Shown here: positions 24,691 to 36,612 of the stretch, piece by piece
Layout of the letters: the number at the start of each line of letters is the position of its first letter
How positions within the stretch are numbered: position 1 is the first letter of the stretch
Origin: Mya arenaria
Taxonomy: Eukaryota > Mollusca > Bivalvia > Myida > Myidae
Direction of reading: 5' to 3'
Assembly: GCF_026914265.1 (NCBI RefSeq)
Contig: NC_069125.1
Location: 75,455,546 to 75,519,545 of the forward strand
Length of the DNA: 64,000 nucleotides
Program-made: the position numbers and the translations under genes
The notes under the pieces: model-generated
What the model was told of the DNA's origin: nothing
The model's input: the letters and a program-made list of their open reading frames with translations, nothing else
The model's database searches: none

Positions 24691-25239
24691 AAACCTGCTG
24701 TACGACGTATGTGGCAGGGGCTCAAAACGAGTCATGGGAAAATTGGTAAAGATTAACACAGGTCAATTGTGCGATGTTCCTACGATGATAGTCGTAAGAA
24801 ATTAATAAAGTCGTAGGATTAACCCGCGCCAGTCGCAGAAAAGATATACGCTGGAGGATCATTCGTAGGAGTGAAGTGGTTTCGGAGTATGATAATCGTA
24901 GGACTACAAAAACACCACGACTTCTGGGGCTTCAGATGACAAAAAAAACGTACCAAATATTTAGGTATATAATAATACCGTCGCAGGATGCCGTAAGGTA
25001 ACGCACGACAGATCTATGAAATGTGCCTCACGTTCGGAGTTAACGACGATGTTAAAAACTCCTCGACAGTTTCTACAGTGTTTGCAAAAGCACAACTTTG
25101 GGTTAACAGTTGCGACAGGAAAACATCGACAATTTCTATCGCAAGCAACTGAATGCACTAATTCAGCGATTGAGAAACGCTTATTCAAAGTCCCGAGTCC
25201 AGGGAGTGTATACCACGTTCTCCAGGGGACCCTTAACAA
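24691..25239. other. Unassigned sequence with ATCGTAGG-type motifs
   Basis: Includes several short repeats of the type CGTAGGA and TCGTAAG (24.78-24.95 kb). The open frame at 25016-25348 has no recognisable domain in its first two thirds; its end belongs to the integrase remnant. Confidence 0.4.
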
Positions 25240-25560
25240 AAACATTAAGGAATATTTTACTGTCAATGAAAAACTGGTAGCTGTAGGGTTCTTGATTTTG
25301 AGCGGCAACCGTATCGTAGTTCCAAAAGAGTTACAACATAAATTATAATGTTTGAGACACGATGGTCGTCCAGGCGTCTGTTTGTTCAATGTAATACATG
25401 TGTAGTTGTTTTTTCAGACGCGATTGGTGGCCAACAATTAACAAAGCTGTCAAAAGAATGGTCAAAAACTGTCATGGCTGTCAAATGGTCAACAGGAAGA
25501 CACCATCAGAACCCATCCGGCCAACCGAATTGACCTTTAGATCATGGGATTACATATAGT
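25240..25560 (+). pseudogene. Decayed Ty3/Gypsy-type integrase fragment
   Basis: Pieces of the integrase zinc-binding (H2C2) region in two frames. First comes a stretch ending in VVPKELQHKL, like the segment before the HHCC finger. After a stop and frame change, RHDGRPGV marks the degenerate histidine part. In the third frame, RRDWWP is followed by VKNCHGCQM, the C-x2-C pair, then a short P-rich linker. Stops and frame changes show that it is dead. No LTRs, reverse transcriptase or RNase H were found around it. Arg-rich reading at about 26.19-26.26 kb could be the tail of the same polyprotein, but weakly so. Confidence 0.7.
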
Positions 25561-25664
25561 TTGTGATATCTTAGGACATGTAAGATCGTCACTAACCGAG
25601 GTGTTGAAGTTGAGGCTAAAAGGTATGTGACGTCAGAGAATCTTGTGACAATATTTCACATGCA

Positions 25665-26060
25665 TGTCCTACCCGCAACGTTTCACAGACATGTCCTACC
25701 CACAACGTTTCACAGACATGTCCTACCCACAACGTTACACAGACATGTCCTACCCACAACGTTTCACAGACATGTCCTACCCGCAACGTTTCACAGACAT
25801 GTCCTACCCACAACGTTTCACAGACATGTCCTACCCACAACGTTTCACAGACATGTCCTACCCACAACGTTTCACAGACATGTCCTACCCACAACGTTTC
25901 ACAGACATGTCCAACCCACAACGTTTCACAGACATGTCCTACCCACAACGTTTCACAGACATGTCCTACCCACAACGTTTCACAGACATGTCCTACCCAC
26001 AACGTTTCACAGACATGTCCTACCCGCAACGTTTCACAGACATGTCCTACCCGCAACGTT
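25665..26060. repeat. 27-bp minisatellite, open on both strands
   Basis: About 15 units of CATGTCCTACCCACAACG plus TTTCACAGA. Because 27 is a multiple of 3 the frame stays open, as MSYPQRFTD on the plus strand and a GHVCETLWV-type repeat on the minus strand. It lies between the integrase remnant and the possible end of that element. No start context or domain supports a gene. Confidence 0.95.
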
Positions 26061-27547
26061 TCAAACTGATTATGCGCCGTATGCCTAATGTGAAACCTTT
26101 AACTAATTCATGCATGAAAATGGCATCACGTTTAGACATAACCCGAACACGCAAATGTAAAACACAAACACAAACCCCTCATGTTCCACACGTATAAGTC
26201 CAGCTGGCACACACTCTCGTAGAAAGACTAGGTCAACGACTGCCAAGTTTAATGAACGTAATATCAATGACAACGACCGTGGCGCCGAAAACAATACAAA
26301 TTCTAGATAATATGCTAATTCCCGCCGGCACAAACGTGAAAGTGACATTAAAGTACACAACAAAGTTATTTTGCACCAACTGGAAAGCTAAAAAACTGTG
26401 TTTATAAGCCCGACGACATCTTGCCGCTTATATAGCAATTAGGATAAAGGGATATTATGAACACTGAAATGTCAATACTTTGCGTTGAAAAGTACAATTA
26501 AATAACGATGAAGCTATATTACAAACGCGATATTATATTGCAGTATATTTGGGAAAAATATATGTGAGTGTTTCAAAAATAAATATTTATGAAATTTAAA
26601 CTGTATGAGCTCAAGTTTCCCGATTTTATTCTAAAATATGTTTAAAGTTGATAACTTCAAAGTGTCAGCTGAAATAGGAGTGCAGTATCTTATGATTAAA
26701 TGTATTTTGACAGTTTAACACTATTTCGATAGCATGCATACATATGGTTGTGTTTCAAAGAAAGACGACATAACCAAAATTGAAAAGAAGTAATCAGACA
26801 AATAAATGGTACTACAAGCATTTCAATCTTTTGTAGATATATATGTATTGGAAAGTGATTGGAAATAGTCATGCAGTGTCTGTAACTAATTACACATACA
26901 TCTTCAATAGTCCTTTCCTGACAAATTGCTCCATTTTAAAGCATTGAATATTCATTAGATTCAATACCCGAGAACCTCATTGCTATAGACTCGAGAAGCA
27001 GCTAATTACAGTTAAACTGGACAACCATTAAACCGGGGTTTTGATGGTTAAATGTCATGATAATAAATTGGCTTCCTGGTCAAGATAAATGTGTGGTTGG
27101 CCAAGTTTGGTCATTGTTCGGGTTGTGAATGTTTGGATGTGAAATGCATTAAAATTTAAATAGCACTGTTCCATGATTTTAGTTCTATACGAACAATAGA
27201 GATGCAGTGGCTATCTTTTTACATAGGTAGAATGTAGTTAGTGCAGGAGTCCGCAGGTTGGGATGAACGAGTAAAAACGTTTGAAACTTACAATGCGTTT
27301 TCTTTTATTTTGAGTCCCACAGACAATACACGACAGAACCAAAACAAATCTTACCGCAGCATTTTGAAACAACTGCATGTATTTTATCACAGCTACGCTC
27401 ATAAATAAAGTGTTAAACACTGAATGCATGCTTTATTGACTGAAATGGCTGTATATGAGGAAATGTTTAAACCAATTCGGATATTCGCATGCCTGTCAGA
27501 GCGAAAAAAACAGTAGCACTTTGGCATCTTTTTGGCTTGAAGAGTCG
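26061..27547. other. Unassigned AT-rich region
   Basis: No gene supported. The first 250 bp may be the end of the Gypsy remnant (Arg/Ser/Thr-rich frame). The rest shows scattered short frames only. Confidence 0.4.
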
Positions 27548-27642
27548 ATCATGCAAAAATACGCCAAATGGAAAGAAAGTACGGGAAAATTCCGCCACTT
27601 GGCGTATTTTCGCCACGGCAAATAGAGCATCTTCGCATGATC
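27548..27642. repeat. Short palindromic (MITE-like) element
   Basis: Two nested inverted repeats: GATCATGC at 27548-27555 with GCATGATC at 27635-27642, and AAAATACGCCAA at 27556-27567 with TTGGCGTATTTT at 27599-27610. Together they make a foldback of about 95 bp, without coding capacity. Confidence 0.7.
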
Positions 27643-28072
27643 ACACTATCGGCCACCATATCAACCTATGCATCAACACCATTATCATTCGCGTGAAATG
27701 TTTGTGGCAACCTTAGACAGGACTAATGGCATGTTCAATAATGCTGTCACTCGCGGTTGTAAAACGACAATTTTTCATGTATCAATTTGTATTGACATGG
27801 TATTTGACCTGGTGATATAGCGACGTAAATCACTGGTAATTTGGATACTGTCATTTATATTATACTTTGTGTCATTTGAAATGTTTTGCTGTCTGTATTG
27901 GTCATCTCATGTAAACAAATGTCTCTTCATTGTAGTTATCATATCTACTTTCTGGATGTTGAATAAGTGCAAACACCTACTAAGTATCATGTTACGCCAA
28001 AGTTTCATTTATCGCAGTGTTAAATGTTGAAGTCTAGAAACTTATTTTAGATACTTATATATATATATATTG

Positions 28073-28259
28073 ACAGTGTTTCTCACGAAGATACATCCCT
28101 GTACATGCATACAACTACATTTAGCAGGTGACTTCTATCCATGTGTACTTTTCAACCAGTTGGTAGTTTGGGATTCAGATGTTGTATTGTTTTATGGTTA
28201 AAATGTACACATGGATAGAAATCACCTGCTAAATGTTATTTGTTCCTGAGAAACACTGT
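28073..28259. mobile_element. MITE-like element with terminal inverted repeats
   Basis: It begins ACAGTGTTTCTC and ends GAGAAACACTGT. The arms (28073-28158 and 28195-28259) pair over most of their length, with CATTTAGCAGGTGA and CTATCCATGTGTAC strongly conserved; the left arm has about 20 extra bases. The CAGTG termini resemble those of hAT elements, but no convincing 8-bp target duplication is visible. Confidence 0.7.
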
Positions 28260-28546
28260 TTTATTTGAGTATTCAGATTGTGTCTATAATGTAATTAGAT
28301 TAAAGGCTTTAATCACACGCTTAAAGTATGTTTATGCATGTATGCATATGTATCTACACGACAAGCACAGTTTTAATTCACTATTGTTCGTACATTCGCC
28401 GGTTGGTTGTTCAAACATTTCCAGTTGGTTAATCGTGAATCCCCTTCTACCAACTTGGATTCAGAATTTGTTTTACTAATGGTTAAAAGGTGCACATTTA
28501 ACGATACGAAGTTAAATAGATATTTATTTCAATTTATGTACATATA

Positions 28547-28755
28547 CGTATCTTCGTAACAAAAACTGTTTTAATCACTATTGTTCATACATTCACCAGT
28601 TCTACACCATTTCAAGTTTGTCCCCAACCCCCGACTGAAATTCGCGAATATTCAACTACCAACCAGTCGGGAGTTATTGACAAACTTGAAATGCTCAAAC
28701 AATTGGCGAATGTAAAGAATAAAAGTGATTTAAAGCAGTGTTTGATAAGAAGATA
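28547..28755. mobile_element. Second palindromic MITE-like element
   Basis: Arms of about 80 bp at 28547-28625 and 28675-28755 are imperfect inverted copies (core CATTTCAAGTTTGTC). A further direct relative of the arm lies at about 28350-28430, so this short region has been hit several times by the same family. Confidence 0.6.
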
Positions 28756-29284
28756 GTTGGGTATGAGCGTATAACCAACTCGAAATGGTCGAGTAGCTTA
28801 ATATCAACATCTTCTATGTAGTTGATAATTCAGTTCCCAATTTAACTTTACCATCATATAAATTTTTCATCATTGCCTTTTGTGGCTTTATCGGAATATA
28901 CAACACGCTTCTAACATTGTTCAGCAGTTTTGTTGCATAACATACGGAAAATTCCTCCTAAATTGGGGTATCTGCATTGAAATGATCAATAAAGTTATAT
29001 CACTATGTGTAAAACAGGGTTTCGAGCCCATTGCCAAAATCCCAATAAACAACACTACTATTCGGAGCATCTCGGCCACCATCCAACACACAATGACCTG
29101 AAGCTTGGCGATGACGGCCGACTTGTTACAAGCCTTATTCAATCCAGCCAAACTTTTACCAACAAGTTAGTAATAAAAAAATAGGGCTATACGGTAAAGT
29201 CCGCTCGCGTCAGGTGAATCAACATAATAAATTCGTCCAATTGTTTTTCTTATATCTGGAATATAAACATATTCTAATACACAG
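28756..29284. other. No recognised feature
   Basis: AT-rich sequence with short frames on both strands around 28.88-29.15 kb that overlap each other and match nothing I know. Confidence 0.4.
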
Positions 29285-29785
29285 CTAATGCCTCGGTCAC
29301 ATTTCCGTACGATGTCCATATGACATATAAAATCGTACGATTCTACGAACTTTTAAAATCAGTACGGTCTACGTCCAATCGTAACTTCATGTGTACGTGC
29401 GCCGCACGAAGATACACTCGTACGATAACCGTACGAACACCGTGCGGAGCTCGCAAGTTCACCGCCCGGTGTTCGTACAAACGTAATGATATCGCATTGG
29501 TCGTGCCACTCCTTCGAAATAGTCGTGCGAGCAACGGCAACCTCTATCGGGCCCCGCGTTGTTCCAAATTCCAACGTACACCGTGCAATGCCCGGGGACA
29601 TTGCGAGCTGCTCTCGACTTCGAAACTTTTTACGAGCTCGGCGAGAACTCAGGAGCTCGGTGATAACTTTTCCTCTACGAGTTCATAATCTGTACGATGC
29701 CCGCAATAGTCAACTATGTCAGTACAGACTCTCTGCGATTTTGCAAAACTCGACAGAAAATCTACTCGTATGATGTAAATAACCA
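29285..29785. repeat. GC-raised island rich in CGTACG and ACGA motifs, probable dispersed repeat
   Basis: Starts with GCCTCGGTCACATTTC, which I associate with dispersed repeats of molluscs. TCGTACGA-like palindromes recur through the block. Overlapping frames of 65-122 codons on both strands follow from the low stop density and not from visible protein domains. Confidence 0.4.
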
Positions 29786-30004
29786 GAGCATAAGATGATG
29801 GGTCTAAAGCGCACATCAACTCGCTCAATGTTGGTGGAGAATGTCTCAAAACCCGGTAAGTTATTGTTTCATGTATTTTTAAAGGACCCGTGAGTGTATT
29901 CTCACAATGTAAAGGGACAGATCGTCAGATGAAATTCAAGAGGAAATATTTTCCCAGACTTACGAAAATGGCACTAGCAAACAAAACAGCAACTGAGTAC
30001 ACAT
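29786..30004. other. Left flank of the 33-bp array, nothing recognised
   Basis: About 220 bp of unique-looking sequence before the array. There is no promoter, signal peptide or splice context that would make the array the body of a gene. Confidence 0.4.
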
Positions 30005-33000
30005 GGTCAGCTTGTGTAAGAATGAAATTGCTTGGTTAATTTGTGCAAGCGTGACACCATCCGAGTGGTCAGCCCGTGAAAGCATGAAAAGCAAGGCATC
30101 AACTAAGTGGTCAGCATATGCAAGCATGATACCAATTAAATGGTCAGTTGGTGCAAGCACAACAGCAACTGGTTGGCCAGATTGTGCAAGCATGACAGCA
30201 ACTGAGTGGTCAGCTCGTGCAAGCATAACATTTACCGAATGGTCAGTTTGTGAAAGCATGACAGCAACTGAGTGGTCAGTTGGTGCAAGCACAACAGCAA
30301 CTGGGTGGCCAGATTGTGCAAGCATGACAGCAACTGAGTGGTCAGTTTGTGCAAGCATAACATCAACTAAGTGGTCAGTTGGTGCAAGCACAACAGCAAC
30401 TGGATGGCCAGATTTTGCAAGCATGACAGCAATTGAGAATTCAGTTCGTGCAAGCATAACATCTACTGAGTGGGCAGTTAGTGCAAGCATGACAGCAACT
30501 ACGTGGGCAGCTTGTGCAAGCATGACAGCAACTACGTGAGCAGTTAGTGCAAGCATGACAGCAACTATGTGGACAGTGAGTGCAAGCACGACAGTGACTA
30601 CGTGGGCCTTTTGTGCAAGCATGGCAGCAACTACGTGGGCAGTAAGTGCAAGCATGACATCAACTACGTGGGCAGTTGGTGCAAGCACGACAGTGACTAC
30701 GTGGGCCTTTTGTGCAAGCATGGCAGCAACTACGTGGACAGTAAGTGCAAGCATGACATCAAATACGTGGGCAGCTTGTGTAAGCATGACAGCAACTACG
30801 TGGACAGTTAGTGCATGCATGACAGCAACTACGTGGGCAGCTTGTGTAAGCATGACAGCAACTATGTGGACAGTGAGTGCAAGCATGACAGCAACTACGT
30901 GGACAGTTAGGGCAAGCATGGAAGCGACTACGTGGACAGTTAGTGCAAGCATGACAGCGACTACGTGGACAGTAAGTGCAAGCATGACAGCAACTACGTG
31001 GGCAGTTAGTGCAAGCATGACAGCGACTACGTGGACAGTTAGTGCAAGCATGACAGCGACTACGTGGACATTTATCTCAAGCATGACAGCAATTACGTGG
31101 ACAGTTTGTGCAAGCATGACAGCGACTTAGTGATCAGTTAGCTCAAGCATGACAGCAACTACGTGGACAGTTTGTGCAAGCATGACATCAACTACGTGGA
31201 CAGTTTGTGCAAGCATGACAGCGACTTCGTGGACAATTAGCTCAAGCATGACAGCAACTACGTGGACAGTTTGTGCAAGCATGATAGTGACTTAGTGGTC
31301 AGTTAGCTCAAGCATGACAGCAACTACGTGGACAGTTTGTGCAAGCATGACATCAACTACGTGGGCAGTTAGTGCAAGCATGACAGCAACTACGTGGACA
31401 GTTAGTGCAAGCATGACAGCAACTACGTGGTTTGTTTGTGATAGCATTACAGCGATTACGTGGACAGTTTGTACAAGCATGACAGCAACTACGTGGACAG
31501 GTTGTGCAAGCATGACAGCGACTTATTGGTCAGTTAGCTCAAGCATGACAGCAAATACGTGGACAGTTTGTGCAAGTATGACATCAACTTCGTGGACAGT
31601 TGGTGCAAGCATGACAGCGTCTACGTGGACAGTTGGTGCAAGTATGACAGCGTCTACGTGGACAGGTTGTGCAAGCATGACAGCGTCTACGTGGACAGTT
31701 GGTGCAAGTATGACAGCGTCTACGTGGACAGTTGGTGCAAGTATGACATCAACTGCGTGGACAGTTTGTGCAAGTATGACAGCAACTACGTGGGCAGTTA
31801 GTTCAAGCATGACAGAGTCTTCGTGGACAGTTGGTGCAAGTATGACAGCGTCTACGTGTACAGTTGGTGCAAGTATAAAATCAACTTCGTGGACAGTTTG
31901 TGCAAGTATGACAGCAACTACGTGGGCAGTTAGTTCAAGCATGACAGCGTCTTCGTGGACAGTTGGTGCAAGTATGACAACGTCTACGTGGACAGTTTTT
32001 GCAAGTATGACAGCGTCTACGTGGACAGTTTGTGCAAGTATGACAGCGTCTACGTGGACAGTTTGTGCAAGTATGACAGCAACTACGTGGGCAGTTAGTT
32101 CAAGCATGACAGCGTCTTCGTGGACAGTTGGTGCAAGCATGACAGCGTCTACGTGGACAGGTTGTGCAAGTATGACAGCAACTACGTGGGCAGTTAGTTC
32201 AAGCATGACAGCGTCTTCGTGGACAGTTGGTGCAAGCATGACAGCGTCTACGTGGACAGGTTGTGCAAGTATGACAGCGTCTACGTGGACAGTTTGTGCA
32301 AGCATGACATCAACTACGTGGACAGTTTGTGCAAGTATGACATCAACTTCGTGGACAGTTGGTGCAAGCATGACAGCGTCTACGTTGACAGGTTGTGCAA
32401 GCATGACAGCAACTACGTGGGCAGTTAGTGCAAGTATGACATCAACTTCGTGGACAGTTGGTGCAAGCATGACAGCGTCTACGTGGACAGGTTGTGCAAG
32501 TATGACATCATTTTCGTGGACAGTTGGTGCAAGCATGACAGCGTCTACGTGGACAGGTTGTGCAAGCATGACAGCAACTACGTGGGCAGTTGGTGCAAGC
32601 ATGACAGCGTCTACGTGGACAGGTTGTGCAAGCATGACAGCAACTACGTGGGCAGTTAGTGCAAGTATGACATCAACTTCGTGGACAGTTGGTGCAAGCA
32701 TGACAGCGTCTACGTGGACAGGTTGTGCAAGCATGACAGCAACTACATGGACAGTTTGTGCAAGCCTAACAGCGACTACGTGGACAGTTAGTGCAAGCAT
32801 GACAGCAACTACGTGGGCAGTTAGTTCAAGCATGACAGCGTCTTCGTGGACAGTTGGTGCAAGCATGACAGCGTCTACGTGGACAGGTTGTGCAAGCATG
32901 ACAGCGTCTTCGTGGACAGTTTGTACAAGCCTAACAGCGACTACGTGGACAGTTAGTGCAAGCATGACAGCAACTACGTGGGCAGTTAGTTCAAGCATGA

Positions 33001-34960
33001 GAGCGTCTTCGTGGACAGTTGGTTCAAGCATGACAGCGTCTACGTGGACAGGTTGTGCAAGCATGACAGCAACTACGTGGACAGTTTGTGCAAGTATGAC
33101 ATCAACTACGTGGACAGGTTGTGCAAGCATGACAGCGACTTATTGGTCAGTGAGCTCAAGCATGACATCAACTACGTGGACAGTTAGTGCAAGCATGACA
33201 GCGACTACGTGGACAGTTTGTGCAAGCCTAACAGCGACTACGTGGACAGTTAGTGCTAGCTTAACAGCAACTACGTGGATAATTTGTGCAAACATGACAG
33301 CAACTACGTGGACAGTTAGGTCAAGCATGACAGCAACTTCGTGGATAATTTGTGCAAACATGACAGCAACTACGTGGATAATTTGTGCAAACATGACAGC
33401 AACCACGTGGGAAGTTTGTGCAAGCATGACAGCAACTATGTGGGCAGTTTATGCAAGCATTACAGCAACTACGTGTGCAGTTTGTGTAAGCATGACAGTA
33501 ACTACATCTACAGTTTGTGCAAGCATGACAGAAACTACGTGGTTAGTTTGTTCAAGCATGACAGCAACTACGTCGGCAATTTGTGATAGCATGACAGCGA
33601 CTACGTGGACAGTTTGTACAAGCATGACAGCGACTACTTGGACAGTTTGTGCAAGCCTGACAGTGACTACGTGGACAGTTAGTGCAAGCATAACATCATC
33701 TACGTGGTCAGCTTGTGCTAGCCTCACAGCAACTACGTGGACAGTTAGTGCAAGCATGACAGCAACTACGTGGATTGTTTGTGCAAGCATGACAGCAACT
33801 ACGTGGATTGTTTGTGCAAACATGACAGCAACTACGTGGACATTTAGTGCAAGCTTGACAGCAACTACGTGGACAATTTGTGCAAACATGACAGCAATTA
33901 CGTGGGAAGTTTGTGCAAACATGAAAGCAACTATGTGGGCAGTTTATGCAAGCATTACAGCAACTACATGTGCAGTTTGTGCAAACATAACATCAACTGA
34001 TTGGTCAGTTTATGCAAGCATAACCGTAACTACATGGTCAGTTTGTGTAAGCATGACAGCAACTACGTCTACAGTTTGTGCAAGCATGACAGAAACTACG
34101 CGGTTAGTTTGTGCAAGCCTGACATCGACTACGTGGGCAGTTTGTGCAAGCATGACAGCGACTACGTGGGCAGTTTGTTCTAGCATGACAGAAACTACGC
34201 GGTTAGTTTGTGCTAGCATGACAGCGACTACGCGGGCAGTTTGTGCAAGCCTGACAGCGACTACGCGGGCAGTTTGTGCAATCATGACAGCGACTACGTG
34301 GGCAGTTTGTTCTAGCATGACAGAAACTACGCGGTTAGTTTGTGCTAGCATGACAGCGACTACGCGGGCAGTTTTTGCAAGCATGACAGCAACTACGTCG
34401 GCAGTTTGTTCTAGCATGATAGCGACTATGTGGGTAGTTTGTGCAAGTCTGACATCGACTACGTGGGCAGTTTGTGCAAGCATGACAGCAACTACGTGGG
34501 CAGTTTCTGAAAGCATGACATCAACTGAGTGTTCAGCCCTTGCAAGCATAACAGCAAATGAGTGCTCAGTTTTTGCAAGCATAACAGCAACTAAGCGGTC
34601 GGTTTGTGAAAACATTACAGCAACTGCGTTGTCAGTTTGTGAAAGCATGACAGCAACTGAATGTTCAGTTTGTGAAAGCATGCTAGCAACTGAGTGGTCA
34701 ATTTGTGCAAACACGACAGCAACTGAGTGGGCAGTTTGTGAAAGCATAATAGGAACTGAGCGGTCGGTTTGTGAAAACATTACAGCAACTGCGTTGTCAG
34801 TTAGTGCAAGCATGACAGCAACTGCTTGGTCAGTTTGTGCAAGCATAAAATCAACTGAGTTATCAGTTCGTGCAAGCATAACAGCACCTGCGTGGGCAGT
34901 TTGTGCCAGCATGACAGCAACTACGTGATCAGTTTGTGCAAGCATAACAGTAACTGAGTG
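30005..34960. repeat. 33-bp minisatellite, about 150 units, in frame on both strands
   Basis: The consensus unit is GTGCAAGCATGACAGCAACT plus ACGTGGACAGTTT (33 bp, so 11 codons). The plus strand reads as repeats of CASMTATTWTV, with one uninterrupted frame of 1,204 codons (31314-34928) and only a few stops before it. The minus strand reads as MLAQTVHVVAV-type repeats in frames of up to 535 codons. Subfamilies are zoned: CTGAGTGGTCAG units at both edges, GCGTCTACGTGGACAG units at 31.6-33.1 kb, CTACGTGG units between. A real protein cannot be excluded, but there is no signal peptide, splice context, unique-sequence terminus or preferred strand. Confidence 0.93.
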
Positions 34961-35401
34961 ATGAGTTGCGTACATGTCAAAGCAGTTGAAGGTAGGTTCT
35001 GGAAGACAGGCATAGCCATTGAAAGAGCAATTGAAGCAACAAATAAAGCGTGTCAACGCCAACCGAAGTATTATAAAATGCAAAATTACGCCCATTGAAA
35101 CATAAGGGTTAAAATTACTTCATAAAAAACTGGTTATGAATTTGTATGTTTTTTGCTTAAATTACATATACGTTTGTTATATGCAGCGGTTATATTCAAT
35201 TGTTCACGTTTTAAAAAATATAAACTTTATTGATTTTAGGAGATTGGTTCAAGTACTCGTAGTACATCAGTACTTAGGTGGATTAGTTTGGCGGGACACT
35301 AGTAACATGATTTCCTCGTGTTTTTGAGGGTACATGGGGAAAACGATTTTGTTTTCGTCACTCGTTGTTTTGTATTTGGTGGAATAAGAAGTTATTTTAA
35401 A
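34961..35401. other. Spacer between the 33-bp array and the recombinase element
   Basis: Unique-looking AT-rich sequence. The left boundary of the following element is not marked by any inverted repeat or split direct repeat that I could see; the run AGTACTCGTAGTACATCAGTACT-like at about 35,250 is locally palindromic. Confidence 0.35.
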
Positions 35402-35791
35402 ATGTCTGAAAGCGAAGATATAAATTTGATCAGTTCTTCGGTTAAACAATTTCAGTGGTATTTCGACAAGAATTTTGACCAGCTGAGAAGGACTGTGGAA
35501 ACTGAAACAGAATGGGCGGCGGAGACTGTTGGGAAAAAGCCTTCTTCTTTTTGAAGTTTTCGGGGAGGTCTAGGCGGCGTAACTCTGGCAGAAGGACGTT
35601 TTGTGCAGGGTGGAACAGTCCTCTGTTTCAAATGCGGCTCAGAGGGGTACTTCGCTAGCGGATGTGCCGCAGACCTGCAAGGAACCACCAACTTCATGGG
35701 TATCGGGCGTGGCCGAGGAGTTACCAGACTGGTGGCAGCAACCGCCTCTCCACGGACACAGCTGTGCTTTCAAGCCAATGGTGGACAGTGA
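35402..35791 (+). pseudogene. Gag-like ORF with a CCHC-type zinc knuckle, one in-frame stop
   Basis: From the ATG (MSESEDINL) a single frame runs to 35791, broken once by TGA at 35552-35554. Removing nothing else, about 130 codons read through: an acidic N-terminus, a charged helix-like stretch, a Gly/Arg-rich segment, then CFKCGSEGYFASGC, a knuckle of C-x2-C-x8-C spacing with Tyr where the His would be. This layout resembles the first ORF of tyrosine-recombinase retroelements (DIRS-like). The knuckle with its replaced His and the stop suggest decay. Confidence 0.5.
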
Positions 35792-36254
35792 TTATGAAAA
35801 TTGTTTAAAATAGACTGAATTGCAGATTTATTTATTTTTTTTCTGAATATTTTGAAAACTCGGTTGATATTTATCAACATTCTGGAAAGATACTTCAAAG
35901 CCTGATTATGAAATTTTGTCTTTTTAGATGTATACGTTTTATCTTTCATTATCAAACCACTAAGTTTTATCATGAAAAACAATCAATCAACATTACGAAA
36001 TAATGAGTTTGTATCTTTAGCAATTCATGATTTGATTCAGAAAAAGTGTTTTTATGAGGTTTCATTTCATATAATTTCAATGCGTGTGATATATTTTCAA
36101 GGTGAGTCTAAAGGCGTTTTATGGAACGGTGATTGATACATAGAACACGAAATTCGTTGATCGTTAAGTATAATTGTTGATTATGATGATTTTGGGACTT
36201 GTCAGGATTTTTGTAATTATTTCAATACATTGTATAAGCCGCATTATGAAGACA
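35792..36254. other. Interior of the recombinase element, no recognised coding sequence
   Basis: Many stops in all frames, with no reverse transcriptase or RNase H motif. If the element was a DIRS-like retroelement, its central genes are missing here. Confidence 0.35.
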
Positions 36255-36612
36255 GATTTGCTAAAGATGCACTCTTACTCCAAATTACCAAAATTAATAC
36301 AATCGATTTGATGTACCCAAAAAGGATGTTTAAATGTCGAATACAATGGTTCTTATGAAGGATACCGAGTTTAATTTGAAAAGAAATGAGCATAATACAT
36401 GATATTTCTACTCTATGAGATGATAGTAGACAACAGTAAATCTTTTAGCATTCACCAATCATATAATATTTTTGCGTTTAAAGCTATTAAATACACGGTT
36501 ACACTCTTGTTCTCCTTATAATATTTTCCATAAATGCATTATTTAGTAAGTAGTTAAAGGTTTATCACTTAAAAATTGTGTTTGTTGTACAAGTGTATTT
36601 ATTGATTTTGAA
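36255..36612 (+). repeat. Dispersed element, copy C
   Basis: Close relative of copies A and B in the carbonic anhydrase intron (shared AAAAGGATG, GGATACCGAGTTTAATTTGAAA, CCATAAATGCATTATTTAGT, TATTGATTTTGAA). Here it is alone, without an inverted partner, and sits between the zinc-knuckle ORF and the recombinase. Confidence 0.8.

Noticed and set aside
24097-24725. Minus-strand frames of 62-172 codons with GPITEYCGRAYYRILWK repeats
   Set aside because: A 25-bp unit without stops on that strand opens every frame; no gene evidence.
29020-29045. GGGTTTCGAGCCC as the T-arm of a tRNA
   Set aside because: No acceptor, D or anticodon arm could be fitted around it.
31314-34928. 1,204-codon open frame as a protein gene
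   Set aside because: It is wholly made of the 33-bp repeat, has comparable frames on the other strand, and lacks a start context, signal peptide, unique termini or splice sites. Kept as a repeat and a finding.
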